DNA of 64,000 nucleotides from Fibrobacter sp. (GCA_017649565.1 JAGCGO010000042.1:62001-126000), one strand, 5' to 3'; shown: positions 1 through 13,167, numbered from the stretch's first letter. Numbers and translations are program-made. Notes: generated from the letters alone by a model not told the origin.

Positions 1-1834
1 GCTTGATGCTGCGGGTGAATGGTATCTGGATGAAAAAGAACATGTGCTTTACTACAAGCCCCGTTCCGGAGAAAGCATGGCTACGGCCAATGTGGTTGCT
101 CCCCGTTTCAATACTTTGTTCAATGTTTTAGGCAAGGATACCAAGAATAAGGTGGGCTATATGTCTTTTGAAGGCCTGATCTTTGCTCATTCCAACTATA
201 CTCGCCCCAGCGAAGAAGGTTTTTTGGATTTGCAGGCGGCAAACTTCAATGTGGATGTCCTTGCGGATCCAGGCCGCGGAAATTGGGAAAAGTTGAACAG
301 CAACAAGTTTTTGCTGTGGCGCCCCGATGCTGGTTTCCGTGTCGAAAACGCTCATCATCTCTTGGTCAAGAACTGTACCTTCACGCAAATGGCTGCAACT
401 GGCCTTGACTTTGTCTCTGGTACCAATGACGATGTGATTGAAGGCAACGTGTTCTACGAAATTGGCGCTGCAGGCATTATGCTTGGCAAGTTCTATCAGG
501 ATTCCACGACTGAAATCCATATCCCGTATAACCCGAGCGACAAGGACGAAATCAGTACCCGCGATACCATCCGCAATAACTTGATTACGAACGTGACGAA
601 CGAGCACCAGGGTGCTGTGGGCATTGGTGCCGGTTATCCGCGGTATGTCGTCATTGAAAACAACGAAATATCCTACACGTACTATTCCGGCATTTCGGTG
701 GGTTTTGGCTGGACCAAGAGCGAAACCGCCATGACCAACAACCACATCAACAAGAACAATATTCACCACATTTCCCGCCTACTCTGCGACTCGGGCCCAA
801 TCTATACGCTTTCGAATCAGGGAACTGGCAGTGAAATCAAGGAAAACTACCTCCATGATTACGGTGCCTCTAAGTGGTCTGATTACTGGGTCTTGCCGAT
901 TTACCTCGACGAAGGTTCTAGCGGCTTTACCGTCGAAAATAACTCTTACAAAAATTCTCCGAGTGGTGTCGGCCAGAACCAGCCGGGTCAATTTACTCAA
1001 AGAAACAATGGCGGCTACATTGAATCCGTTGCTGCCGCCGCAGGCCTCCAGGGTGAATTCAAGAATCTTGCCGACAAGATTTCGAACATTCCGCTGGCTG
1101 ATTTCTCGAACCCGGTTCCGCAGGCTCCGTTCAAGGGTGCCTTCGTGTTCCCGGCTCTGGTGCAGGCGGAAGATTACGATGAAGGCGGCCAGGGTGTTTC
1201 TTACAGCGACAAGGATATTGCAAACCAGGGAAATGTCTACCGTGAAGATGGCGTGGATGTTGTCGGGTTGGAATGTTCCGATTCCGCCGCGACCAAGGAT
1301 TGCAAGGGCTATGCCATTGGCTTTACGCAGGCTGGCGAATGGATGGAATACTCCGTGAACGTGCCGGCGGACGGCAAGTACATTGTCAAGGCGAACGTGG
1401 CTTCGGCTTTCGAAACATCCAGCTTCATGTTGCTGGTAGACAACGATGCGGTTACGGACACTATTGTAGTTCCGAAAACGGATACTACTTGGAAAGTGTA
1501 CGAGGAAATCGATGTGGGCACTGTTGAACTCAAGCAGGGCGAGCATGTAGTCCGGCTGCTTGTTACGGGCGATTACCTGAACGTTGACTGGATCCAGTTT
1601 GCGGATTCGGCAAACCAGGTTTTGCCCCCGTCTCTATTGGCGGAAAAGATGCGGCTTGAGGTGAGCCCGGTAACTGCCTGCGACGTGTTTGGACTGACCG
1701 GCAAGTATTTGGGCCGCGTGGAATTGCGCGGGGAATCTGTCCGCAATGCGCTTGCCCGTGATGGCTTTGCTCGTGGAACATACCTTATTCGTAGTGTTGG
1801 CCATGCCAAGACAATGCGCGTACAGGTGCGATAA
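1..1834 (+). CDS. Secreted right-handed beta-helix glycoside hydrolase (GH141-like) with CBM6, 5' truncated
   Basis: The frame is open to the left edge, so the true start and signal peptide lie outside the window; the first visible codons are read from base 2. The N-terminal two thirds is a parallel beta-helix rich in N-x-I/F repeats. Stretches such as GEWYLDEKEHVLYYKP and the following FEGL.FAHSN..RPSEEG are typical of GH141 and related beta-helix enzymes, which include fucosidases and xylanases. Counting from base 44, residues about 369-519 form a CBM6 (AEDYDEGGQG, then GEWMEYSVNV and NVDWIQF), which usually binds xylan or glucan chain ends. Residues about 539-596 are the short C-terminal domain shared with the other hydrolases here. 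The fold and CBM6 are clear; the exact GH family and substrate are inferred. It heads the hemicellulase cluster and is followed by a hairpin terminator. Confidence 0.75.
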   Translation, partial: LDAAGEWYLDEKEHVLYYKPRSGESMATANVVAPRFNTLFNVLGKDTKNKVGYMSFEGLIFAHSNYTRPSEEGFLDLQAANFNVDVLADPGRGNWEKLNSNKFLLWRPDAGFRVENAHHLLVKNCTFTQMAATGLDFVSGTNDDVIEGNVFYEIGAAGIMLGKFYQDSTTEIHIPYNPSDKDEISTRDTIRNNLITNVTNEHQGAVGIGAGYPRYVVIENNEISYTYYSGISVGFGWTKSETAMTNNHINKNNIHHISRLLCDSGPIYTLSNQGTGSEIKENYLHDYGASKWSDYWVLPIYLDEGSSGFTVENNSYKNSPSGVGQNQPGQFTQRNNGGYIESVAAAAGLQGEFKNLADKISNIPLADFSNPVPQAPFKGAFVFPALVQAEDYDEGGQGVSYSDKDIANQGNVYREDGVDVVGLECSDSAATKDCKGYAIGFTQAGEWMEYSVNVPADGKYIVKANVASAFETSSFMLLVDNDAVTDTIVVPKTDTTWKVYEEIDVGTVELKQGEHVVRLLVTGDYLNVDWIQFADSANQVLPPSLLAEKMRLEVSPVTACDVFGLTGKYLGRVELRGESVRNALARDGFARGTYLIRSVGHAKTMRVQVR

Positions 1835-1864
1835 AAAAACGTTTTGAAATCAATTTCTAAACCT

Positions 1865-1897
1865 CAAAAGACGGCGGGACAGAGTCCCGCCCTTTTG
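1865..1897 (+). terminator. Hairpin terminator after the GH141-like gene
   Basis: An 8-bp GC stem (GGCGGGAC / GTCCCGCC, loop AGA) is flanked by CAAAAG and CTTTTG, so it could work in both directions. It lies 31 bases after the stop codon. Confidence 0.7.
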
Positions 1898-1916
1898 ATA
1901 AAAAATCCATGAGACT
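1897..1916 (+). promoter_or_regulatory. 20-bp box upstream of GH2, shared with GH43 upstream region
   Basis: GATAAAAAATCCATGAGACT lies about 73 bases before the GH2 start. A copy with 19 of 20 identical bases lies at 10693-10712, before the GH43 gene. Conservation in two noncoding upstream regions suggests a regulator site or a promoter element. Which protein binds it is unknown. Confidence 0.45.
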
Positions 1917-1961
1917 TGTTTCGCGCTCGTTTAAATCCCCCCGAAAAAGGGGTATTTTTGA

Positions 1962-5501
<3,540 letters not shown>

Positions 5502-5526
5502 TATCTCCTATACACACCATACCCGA

Positions 5527-5564
5527 GGGCATCTACGGAAAATATTCGTGGATGCCCTTTTTTT
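5527..5564 (+). terminator. Intrinsic terminator after GH2
   Basis: An 11-bp stem (GGGCATCTACG / CGTGGATGCCC) with a 9-base loop is followed by seven T. It lies 25 bases after the GH2 stop. Confidence 0.9.
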
Positions 5565-5724
5565 ACAAACTAACTGCCACTGGATTCCGCATGCTTATTG
5601 ACTCTATTGATAGTCGCTTATTGATAATTCGTCCAAAAAGAATTGATTCGCCGTATTCTGGATAGCGGGATAATAAGATATCTTAGAGTTATCCGGGAAT
5701 GGATTCCTTAAATGAGGAGGATGT

Positions 5725-8706
5725 ATGGGTTTTGTTAAGCGCTTTGCCGCTGAATTTTTCTGTTTGTCTAGCCTTGTGCTGGGGACTGTTGTTCCTGTGC
5801 AGGCCGAAAATCCATTGACACTTTGGTACAATACCGATGCCGGTACTGAATTCACTGACGCCTTGCCGATAGGCAACGGCTACATGGGCGGCCTTATCTA
5901 TGGCGGCGTCACGAAGGACTATATCGGCCTGAACGAAAGTACCGTATGGTCGGGTGGCCCCGGCGACAACAACAAGCAGGGCGCAGCGAACTATCTGAAG
6001 GATGCGCGCGACGCACTATTCCGCGGCGATTACCGCACGGCAGAATCCATCGTGAACGACCGCATGATCGGCCCGGGCCCTGCGAGTTTCCAGCCGGTGG
6101 GCGACCTCGTGATTACTACGTCCCATACCGGGGCGGGGGACTACCGCCGCGAACTCGACCTCCGTACGGCTATCGCGAAGACGACGTATTCTGTGGGCGG
6201 CGTGAAGCATACGCGAGAATATTTCGCAAGCTATCCGGACCATGTCATCGTGGTGCATCTCTCGGCCGACAAGGACGGCTCCGTGAGTTTCGGCGCGACC
6301 ATGACGACCCCGCACCGCAGCAACAGCATGTCTTCGGAAGGCAATACGCTCATCTACGACGTGACTGTCAATTCCATCAAGTTCCAGAATCGCCTGAATG
6401 TGTTTGCCGACGGCGGCAAGGTCTCGGTGTCGGGTGGCAACATTTCCGTGGAAGGCGCGAACTCCGCGACGCTCGTGCTCACCACCGCGACAAATTTCAA
6501 GGCGTTCGACGATGTTACCGGAAATCCGGGGGCTATCGCCGCCGACATCATGAGTAAGGTCAAGGGCAAGTCCTACGAAGAACTCAAGGCTACGCATCTG
6601 GAAGACTACCAGACGATTTTCAACCGTGTGACTCTCAACCTGGGCGAAGCCGACAAGAGTGCCGGCGATATCACCAGCAGCCGCGTGAAGAATTTCAATT
6701 CCACCAACGACCCCTCCCTTGTTGAACTCCATTACCAGTATGGCCGTTACTTGCTCATCGCAAGTTCCCGCAAGGGCGGGCAACCGGCCAACCTCCAGGG
6801 CATCTGGAACAAGGACACGAACCCGATTTGGGGCAGCAAGTACACCACGAACATCAACCTCGAAATGAACTATTGGCCGGTTGAAACGGCCAACCTCGGC
6901 GAATGCGTATGGCCGCTCATCGACAAGATCAAGAGCATGGTACCGCAGGGCGAAAAGACCGCCAAGGTGCACTGGGGTGTAGACGAAGGCTGGGTGGAAC
7001 ACCACAATACTGACCTCTGGAACCGTACCGCCCCGATTGACGGTGCCTGGGGCCTATGGCCGAGCGGTGCCGGTTGGCTCAGCACGCACCTCTGGGAACA
7101 TTTCCTCTTCAACCCGACCGACAAGGCTTACCTGCAGGATGTCTATTCGACCATGAAGGGGGCTGCGCTCTTCTTCGTGAACAGTCTCGTGGAGGAACCT
7201 GAAACCGGCAATAAGTACCTGGTGACGGCCCCGAGTGATTCCCCGGAAAACGACCACGGCGGCTACAACGTGTGCTTTGGCCCGACGATGGACAACCAGA
7301 TTATCCGCGACGTGCTGAACTACACGATCGAGGCGTCCAAGATTTTGGGCGTCGACGAGGATGTGCGCGCGAAGATGGAAGCGACGGTCAAACGCCTGCC
7401 TCCCACGAAGACGGGTAAGTACGGGCAGATTACGGAATGGCTCCAGGACTGGGACGATCCGAACAACAAGAACCGCCACATTTCGCATTTGTACGGCCTC
7501 TTCCCGAGCGCCCAGATTACCCCGGAAGAAACGCCAGACTTGATCGAGGGGGCCCGTGTCACGCTGGAACAGCGCGGTGACGATGCGACTGGCTGGTCTC
7601 TCGCCTGGAAAATCAATTTCTGGGCCCGTATGCACGATGGCGATCATGCCTACAAGATGATTCGCATGCTCCTCACTCCGGGTAAGACGTACAACAACCT
7701 GTTCGACGCGCATCCGCCGTTCCAGATCGACGGTAACTTCGGTGCGGTCTCCGGCGTGAACGAGATGCTCATGCAGAGCCATAACGGCAGAATCAACCTT
7801 CTTCCGGCGCTCCCGTCGCAGTGGAAGGATGGAAGTATCAAGGGTATCCGCGCCCGTGGCGGTTTCGAGATCGATTCCATGGCCTGGAAGGGCGGCAAGC
7901 TTGCCTACATTTCTATCAAGTCGCTCGTAGGGCAGACTCTCAATGTCGTGAATGGGTCCAACACCTATTCCACCTCGACTGTTCCTGGCAAGGTCTACGA
8001 GTTTGACGGCAACCTGAAACTCACGAACCAGCCGTTCGAAGCCATTGAATTGCCGGGCAAGATCCAGGCCGAAAGCTATATCGCCATGGACGGTGTGCAG
8101 ATTGAGCCCGACGAGTCCGGCGAGCCTAACCTGGGCTGGATTAATGACGGCGACTGGTCCAGCTACCTGGTGAAGGTGCCCAGCGCAGGAACGTACAAGG
8201 TCCGTGCAAGGGTTGCTTCCGGATCCGAAGAAAAGTCTACGGTTGTCATTGCCGATTCCGCGGGGAATGCCTTGGGTTCGCTGACCGTCGATCCCGCCAA
8301 GACGACAGGATGGAACGACTGGTACGAAACCGAAACGGAAATTGAGCTCCCGGCGGGCGAGCAGACGCTTGTGCTGCAGTATTCCGGCGGGGAATCCTAC
8401 TTGCTGAACATCGACTGGTTCGAACTGGAATCGGCTGCTTCGACAACCGTGATTGAAGAACGTGTGCCGGTGACGCTGTCCGTACACGAGGTGAAAATGT
8501 CCCGTGCCACCCTGGCGTTGATGGTGAACGTTCCCGGAAACAAGGCTTATACGGCGATGCTCTACGATGCCAACGGACACCTGGTTTCGAGGAAGGCCCG
8601 TTCGGGTTCCGGTGTCGTCGAGTTTGCCTCGCTGAAATCGGGAGTCTACGTGGCCGTGGTACGCTGCGGTTCTGCAAGCAAGGTGCTCAAGATAAGGACC
8701 CTGTAA
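5725..8706 (+). CDS. Secreted GH95 alpha-L-fucosidase with CBM6
   Basis: GH95 enzymes are inverting alpha-1,2-L-fucosidases (some act on alpha-L-galactose) that cap-strip plant or host glycans. The start ATG at 5725 follows GAGGAGG. A signal peptide (hydrophobic to about residue 27, PVQA-EN) precedes the family opening LPIGNGYMGG and LNESTVWSGGPGDN. Family residues are present: N376 and N378 in TTNINLEMNYWP, E508 in SDSPEN (general acid) and D669 in IDGNFG. Residues about 773-902 are a CBM6 (GWINDGDWSSYLV...LNIDWFEL) and about 932-993 the C-terminal tail domain. It has its own upstream region and terminator, so it is probably transcribed alone. Substrate is inferred; fucosylated xyloglucan fits the GH2 next door. 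Confidence 0.92.
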   Translation: MGFVKRFAAEFFCLSSLVLGTVVPVQAENPLTLWYNTDAGTEFTDALPIGNGYMGGLIYGGVTKDYIGLNESTVWSGGPGDNNKQGAANYLKDARDALFRGDYRTAESIVNDRMIGPGPASFQPVGDLVITTSHTGAGDYRRELDLRTAIAKTTYSVGGVKHTREYFASYPDHVIVVHLSADKDGSVSFGATMTTPHRSNSMSSEGNTLIYDVTVNSIKFQNRLNVFADGGKVSVSGGNISVEGANSATLVLTTATNFKAFDDVTGNPGAIAADIMSKVKGKSYEELKATHLEDYQTIFNRVTLNLGEADKSAGDITSSRVKNFNSTNDPSLVELHYQYGRYLLIASSRKGGQPANLQGIWNKDTNPIWGSKYTTNINLEMNYWPVETANLGECVWPLIDKIKSMVPQGEKTAKVHWGVDEGWVEHHNTDLWNRTAPIDGAWGLWPSGAGWLSTHLWEHFLFNPTDKAYLQDVYSTMKGAALFFVNSLVEEPETGNKYLVTAPSDSPENDHGGYNVCFGPTMDNQIIRDVLNYTIEASKILGVDEDVRAKMEATVKRLPPTKTGKYGQITEWLQDWDDPNNKNRHISHLYGLFPSAQITPEETPDLIEGARVTLEQRGDDATGWSLAWKINFWARMHDGDHAYKMIRMLLTPGKTYNNLFDAHPPFQIDGNFGAVSGVNEMLMQSHNGRINLLPALPSQWKDGSIKGIRARGGFEIDSMAWKGGKLAYISIKSLVGQTLNVVNGSNTYSTSTVPGKVYEFDGNLKLTNQPFEAIELPGKIQAESYIAMDGVQIEPDESGEPNLGWINDGDWSSYLVKVPSAGTYKVRARVASGSEEKSTVVIADSAGNALGSLTVDPAKTTGWNDWYETETEIELPAGEQTLVLQYSGGESYLLNIDWFELESAASTTVIEERVPVTLSVHEVKMSRATLALMVNVPGNKAYTAMLYDANGHLVSRKARSGSGVVEFASLKSGVYVAVVRCGSASKVLKIRTL

Positions 8707-8746
8707 TACTTAAATATACTCCACACCCAACGCGTTAAAAGCGCGG

Positions 8747-8772
8747 CGCCCCGGGAAATCCCGGGGCGTTTT
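8747..8772 (+). terminator. Intrinsic terminator after GH95
   Basis: A 9-bp GC stem CGCCCCGGG / CCCGGGGCG with an AAAT loop is followed by TTTT. It sits back to back with the terminator of the convergent esterase gene. Confidence 0.85.
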
Positions 8773-8795
8773 ATCGTTTGCCTGGCGACAATATG

Positions 8796-8822
8796 AAAAG
8801 GCGCCCCGGAGAAGGACGCCTA
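8796..8822 (-). terminator. Intrinsic terminator of the CE1-type esterase gene
   Basis: Read on the minus strand, an 8-bp stem AGGCGTCC / GGGCGCCT closes a 7-base loop and is followed by TTTTC, about 25 bases past the esterase stop. Confidence 0.7.
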
Positions 8823-8846
8823 AGGAGAGAATATGAAGAGTTGGTA

Positions 8847-10442
8847 TTACTTCACGAAGCTGGCGGGCAAAGTGAACTGCTTCAGGAACGGCCAGCCAAT
8901 GCTAGCGTCACCGTAGTCGTGACCACCGCCCTGCTTGGTGCAGAGCACGACCTTCGTGCCGTCCTTGCAGTTGGAGTACTCGTCACAACCGTTGGAGTTC
9001 TTGGTCGGGGAGCCCTGGCATTCGTTCTTTTCGGCCCAGAACTTGAAGGTGCCTTCGGCGCCGAGGAAGTTCAGACCGTCGTTGAATCCGCTGTCGCCGC
9101 CTTGATATCTGCAGACCGGGTCGTTTGTACCGCGGAAGTTGATGACGGAGATAGGACGAGACATCTTGCAAGCTGCGCTGTTGGTCTTGTTCAAGTCCAT
9201 AGCTGCCGGAGCAACTGCCGCGAAGACATCGGACATCATGCAGGCCACGTGGTTACTCATACCGCCACCCATCGAGAAACCGGTTGCGTAGATGCGCTGC
9301 GGGTCGATGCAGGCGATTTCTTTGAGTTTGTCGATCATTGCGTAAGAGAACTTGACGTCGTCGTCGTTGGAGCAGCAGGGACCGACGTTCCAGCCGTTAC
9401 CCATTCCACCCGGTTTGCTAGTGCCGTCCGGGTAAAGCGTGATGACGCCTTCGGGGTCAGTCTTGGCTTTATACGGAGAACTTCCAAATTCGCCATTACC
9501 AGAACCGCCAATCGGATGGTAGTCAATAACGAGCGGTACGGGCTTGTCGCCCTTGTAGGCATTCGGAATGTGCATGATGAAGGTGCGCTGCTTGCCATCG
9601 ACGGTCACGGACATGTTTTGCTTATCTCCGACCTTGGCTGTCTTGCCGGAGCAGTCAACAGTCACAGTTGCTTGAGTGTCGTTGCCGCTGGATGCGGGAG
9701 CTACGCTAGAAGAGCTCTGCTGGCTGGGGCCCGGATTGCTGCTCGATGTGACGGTGGAGCTGCTGGAGCCAGCAACGACGCTGGAGCTGCTCTTGTCCAT
9801 TCCAGGACCGAACGGAATGTATCCAGAGCTAGAAGAAATTCCGGTGTTATTGGCCTGCGTGGTGGCCTTCATGACAATCCTGACGCCCGTTTCAACTTCG
9901 GCAGCCATGGTGTAGTTGAGATTATCGTATCCAGCCTTGGAGAACATGAACGAGGCCAGCGGATCGCCTTCCTTGAGCAATGCGCCCTTGGCGGTGAGCA
10001 TGTAGGTGCTGTTCGAACCGTTGCTAGAAATGCGGAGGAACGTTGTGCGCTGTCCTGCGTACTTGCTCAGGTCAAGGGAAAGGGTTCCGCGCATTTCACG
10101 GAATTCTTTGCTGTAGACGACTTTGCCGAGGGCGTCCATCAAGGAAACCTTCATGGCTTGTGCATTGAGCCCTTCCATTGTCAGGATGTTGCCCGAATAA
10201 CGGACGGAAACTTGGCGGGAGAGGTTCTGATCCAACGCCATGCCGTTATCGTTTGAAAGCGTAAAGTTGCCCATGGCATCGCTCTGCGTTCCTATGCCGG
10301 CGTAGTTGAAAGAGTTGATATCTACCTGGGGAATCCCTACGCCTGCTTCTGTCACCACGGTGCCAGAAATAGTCCATGCGAGGGAAATTGTACTCAGCAT
10401 TGCAACCCCACCTGCAAATGCTAGGACTTTAGAACCTATCAT
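8847..10442 (-). CDS. Secreted CE1/feruloyl-esterase-like alpha/beta hydrolase with N-terminal beta domains
   Basis: It probably removes ferulate or acetyl esters from xylan. A signal peptide (to about residue 22, SLA-W) is preceded by AGGAGT. Residues about 23-65 resemble a carboxypeptidase-regulatory-like beta domain (GTVVTEAGVGIPQVDI). Residues about 90-155 resemble the tail domain seen at the C-terminus of the neighbouring hydrolases (VSLMDALGKVVYSKE...), here placed internally. A Ser/Pro-rich linker (about 185-260) precedes the esterase domain (about 265-531), which has the nucleophile elbow GFSMGGG with Ser390 and a C-terminal GGGHDYG carrying the likely catalytic His. This layout matches the PHB-depolymerase/CE1 family. 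The opposite orientation to the other hydrolases suggests independent control. Substrate specificity is inferred from the family and the GH10/GH43 neighbours. Confidence 0.85.
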   Translation of the reverse strand: MIGSKVLAFAGGVAMLSTISLAWTISGTVVTEAGVGIPQVDINSFNYAGIGTQSDAMGNFTLSNDNGMALDQNLSRQVSVRYSGNILTMEGLNAQAMKVSLMDALGKVVYSKEFREMRGTLSLDLSKYAGQRTTFLRISSNGSNSTYMLTAKGALLKEGDPLASFMFSKAGYDNLNYTMAAEVETGVRIVMKATTQANNTGISSSSGYIPFGPGMDKSSSSVVAGSSSSTVTSSSNPGPSQQSSSSVAPASSGNDTQATVTVDCSGKTAKVGDKQNMSVTVDGKQRTFIMHIPNAYKGDKPVPLVIDYHPIGGSGNGEFGSSPYKAKTDPEGVITLYPDGTSKPGGMGNGWNVGPCCSNDDDVKFSYAMIDKLKEIACIDPQRIYATGFSMGGGMSNHVACMMSDVFAAVAPAAMDLNKTNSAACKMSRPISVINFRGTNDPVCRYQGGDSGFNDGLNFLGAEGTFKFWAEKNECQGSPTKNSNGCDEYSNCKDGTKVVLCTKQGGGHDYGDASIGWPFLKQFTLPASFVK

Positions 10443-10810
10443 AAGTACTCCTTTTTGGTTCGTTCTAAATTAACCAACGATCATGTGGATGACCGTTGAG
10501 CATACTCCTAGCTTAATATAGGTCTAAGCACTATAAAATCCCTTTTTCTTTGCGAATTACACAAAAATAAGTGTTGTGAATATTGAGAAATCGTCGATTT
10601 TTTCTTAGAAAACACAAGCTTCGTATTGAAATTTTTACAACGGTGGGCGTCCGGGTCGAGGCAAAACTTCCATCGGAAATAGCTCAATTGTTGATAAAAA
10701 ATCCATGAAACTCCTGTGCCAGAACGCGCGATTCGGCCTGTGCCAAGGTATTTTTCAAGTATGGTTTTGTTGCGCTTCGCTTTTCCAAAAAGGATGAGCG
10801 TTGCCAAGGA
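10443..10810. other. Divergent intergenic region between the esterase and GH43 genes
   Basis: These 368 bases carry no credible gene. They hold the start-site leaders of both flanking genes: AGGAGT for the esterase at 10447-10452 and AAGGAG for GH43. The shared 20-bp box lies at 10693-10712. Several AT-rich -10-like stretches occur (for example TATATT on the minus strand near 10515), but I could not assign a convincing -35 to any of them. Confidence 0.6.
10693..10712 (+). promoter_or_regulatory. 20-bp box upstream of GH43, shared with GH2 upstream region
   Basis: GATAAAAAATCCATGAAACT differs at one base from the box at 1897-1916. It is about 105 bases before the GH43 start, a similar position to the copy before GH2. 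Confidence 0.45.
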
Positions 10811-10816
10811 GTGATT

Positions 10817-13123
10817 ATGGGATTTTTCAAGAGTATGTCGAAGCCCGCCGCTTTGGTTCTTTCGGTTTTCGGGCTTGCGATTTCCGCGACCGTCAATAAC
10901 CCCATCATTTGGTCAGATACCCCGGACCCCGCGATTGTACGCGTGGACGATGCCTATTATATGGTCACGACGACCATGCATTTTGCGCCGGGCGTGCCTG
11001 TTTTCAAGAGTACCGACCTTGCCCAGTGGCGTACGGTGGGCTATGCCTACCAGAGGTTGACCGAAAACGCGAACATGAATCTTAGCGGCCAGGACGCTTA
11101 CGGTAAGGGTTCCTGGGCGTCGAGCATCCGTTACCGCGACGGGTATTTCTATGTACTTACACCGTCTTACACGACGAACAAGACCCACCTCTACAAGACG
11201 GCCGACATAGAGAACGGCCCCTGGACCGAGGTGCAGCTGCCCTTCTATCACGATCCGTCCCTGTTCTTCGATGACGACGGTACCGCCTGGGTGTTCTACG
11301 GCAGTGGTGACCAGATCAGCTACGTGCAGTTGAACGACGATGCGAGCGGCGTGAAGGCTGGCGGCAAGAGCGGAAAGCTCGGCGGTGTGAGCATCAACCA
11401 GGTGACGGGCGCCAGCAACTATTACGTGCAGCAGGAAGGCTCCCACATGGAAAAGGTGAACGGGGAATACTACCTGTTCACGATTTCCTGGCCGGCGGGC
11501 GCCTGCCGTACCGAGGTGGTGTACCGTTCCAAGAGCCTCCTGAGCGGATTTTCCGGCCGCATTTTCCTGCAGGACAACGGTGTTGCGCAGGGCGGCATTT
11601 TCGATACCCCCGATGGAAAGTGGTATGCCCTGCTGTTCCGCGATTCCGGGCCTGTCGGGCGCATTTCGCACCTGGTTCCCACGGTATGGAAAGATGGCTG
11701 GCCCGAACCTGAAGGCGGTTCCAAGAAGGCTCCGGCGACGCTCAGCTTGCCTGCAGATCCCGAGCCGGGCTACGGCATGGTGACCTCCGACGATTTTGAT
11801 TCCGACGTGCTGGCGCTCGAATGGCAGTGGAACCACAATCCCGATGACAAAAATTGGAGCTTGACGGCCAATCCGGGACATCTCCGCATTACGACAAGTC
11901 GCACCGATTCCCGTATCGTGACTGCCAAGAATACGTTGACACAACGTACTTACGGTCCCAAGTGCTCCGGGCGTATTTCTATTGACGGTACCGGCATGAA
12001 GGACGGCGACATTGCGGGCCTTGTTGCCCTGCAAGACGACAAGGGCTTCGTGGGCATTGCCAAGAATGGCGATAGCTACAAGGTGGTCATGTACCAGGGC
12101 GACGAGAAAGGTGAAAGCCAGAAGGCGGATGCCGCGCTGGACGGCCCCAAGGTATTCCTGCGCGTGGATTTTGACTTGCCGATTGACCGCGGGACGGCGA
12201 AATTCTATTACAGTACCGACGGCTCCAAGTGGACAAAGATTGGCGGCGACGTGGGTCTCAGCTATTCGCTCCACATGTTCACGGGTTACCGTTTCGGTCT
12301 CTTCAATTATGCGACCAAGACGGCGGGCGGCTATGCCGACTTCGACTGGTTCAAGATCGGTGACGACGAGAACGATGAAATCTACCTGTCCGCTGCGGCA
12401 CAGGATACGACACCTCCGGAACCGTACAAGGGCGTGCGCGCTGCTATCCCGGGCAAGGTCGAGGCCGAGAATTACGACGAGGGCAAGGCGAACCGTGCCT
12501 ATCGTGACAGCGACCGCGAAAACGAGGGCGGCGTCTACCGAGAAGACGGCGTGGACATTGTACAGCTGGATTCTGCCGATGCTTCCAAGGGCTATGCGAT
12601 CGGTTATACTGCCGACGGCGAATGGCTCCGCTATTCTGTCGACGTGAAGACTGCCGGTGATTACACCGTCTATGCAAGCATGGCGACCAATGCCGACGAT
12701 GTGGGCGTCCAGCTGTTCATTGATGACGTGGCGGTCACGGATACGCTTGTTGCGACCAAGGGCGAAGACTGGTCTACCTATGCGACTGTATCGGCGAACA
12801 TTGCCGGGTTGACGGCAGGCGAGCATGTGCTCAAGATGGTCGTTGTCGGCAACTACGTAAACATTGACTACCTGAATTTTGTCAGCGGCAAGGATGCTCC
12901 GGAAACCGATTCGACGACGGGTATGTGCAAGTCTCTTCGTCGTGAAGTTGTGGGTCCGCGTACTTATGGAATTTACGACTTGGGAGGTCGTTTTGTAGGC
13001 AAGGTGAGCATGGATCGTACCGCTGCTTCGACGACGCTTAGAGCGAAGGGTTTCAAGCCTGCCGTCTATATTGTTCGCGAGGTTCGTGGCCGTGAATCGT
13101 TCATGGTCAATGTCGCGAAATAG
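10817..13123 (+). CDS. Secreted GH43 beta-xylosidase/alpha-arabinofuranosidase with CBM6
   Basis: GH43 enzymes are inverting five-blade propellers acting on xylo- and arabino-oligosaccharides. ATG 10817 is preferred to GTG 10811 because AAGGAG ends 5 bases before it. A signal peptide (to about residue 24, AISA-T) precedes the propeller. The catalytic triad is visible: D37 in TPDPAIVR (base), D146 in HDPSLFF (pKa modulator) and E207 in QEGSHMEK (acid). A second beta-sandwich (about 310-530, DFDSD.L.LEWQWNH at its start) is the accessory domain common in GH43 xylosidases. A CBM6 spans about 542-691 and the family tail domain about 700-768 (YGIYDLGGRFVGKV). No terminator is obvious downstream. 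Xylosidase versus arabinofuranosidase cannot be settled by eye. Confidence 0.9.
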   Translation: MGFFKSMSKPAALVLSVFGLAISATVNNPIIWSDTPDPAIVRVDDAYYMVTTTMHFAPGVPVFKSTDLAQWRTVGYAYQRLTENANMNLSGQDAYGKGSWASSIRYRDGYFYVLTPSYTTNKTHLYKTADIENGPWTEVQLPFYHDPSLFFDDDGTAWVFYGSGDQISYVQLNDDASGVKAGGKSGKLGGVSINQVTGASNYYVQQEGSHMEKVNGEYYLFTISWPAGACRTEVVYRSKSLLSGFSGRIFLQDNGVAQGGIFDTPDGKWYALLFRDSGPVGRISHLVPTVWKDGWPEPEGGSKKAPATLSLPADPEPGYGMVTSDDFDSDVLALEWQWNHNPDDKNWSLTANPGHLRITTSRTDSRIVTAKNTLTQRTYGPKCSGRISIDGTGMKDGDIAGLVALQDDKGFVGIAKNGDSYKVVMYQGDEKGESQKADAALDGPKVFLRVDFDLPIDRGTAKFYYSTDGSKWTKIGGDVGLSYSLHMFTGYRFGLFNYATKTAGGYADFDWFKIGDDENDEIYLSAAAQDTTPPEPYKGVRAAIPGKVEAENYDEGKANRAYRDSDRENEGGVYREDGVDIVQLDSADASKGYAIGYTADGEWLRYSVDVKTAGDYTVYASMATNADDVGVQLFIDDVAVTDTLVATKGEDWSTYATVSANIAGLTAGEHVLKMVVVGNYVNIDYLNFVSGKDAPETDSTTGMCKSLRREVVGPRTYGIYDLGGRFVGKVSMDRTAASTTLRAKGFKPAVYIVREVRGRESFMVNVAK

Positions 13124-13167
13124 ATACCTGTTTTAAGTCAAAAAAAAGAAGCGTCTTATTGCCAAAA

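Noticed and set aside
7054..8580. Minus-strand frame of 508 codons opposite GH95
   Set aside because: It mirrors the GH95 codon pattern, with no signal peptide, ribosome site or family motif.
8778..10256. Plus-strand frame of 492 codons opposite the esterase
   Set aside because: It is a shadow of the esterase codons and runs through the terminator hairpins of two convergent genes.
10913..12826. Minus-strand frame of 637 codons opposite GH43
   Set aside because: No domain is recognisable and it has the same antisense composition as the other shadows.
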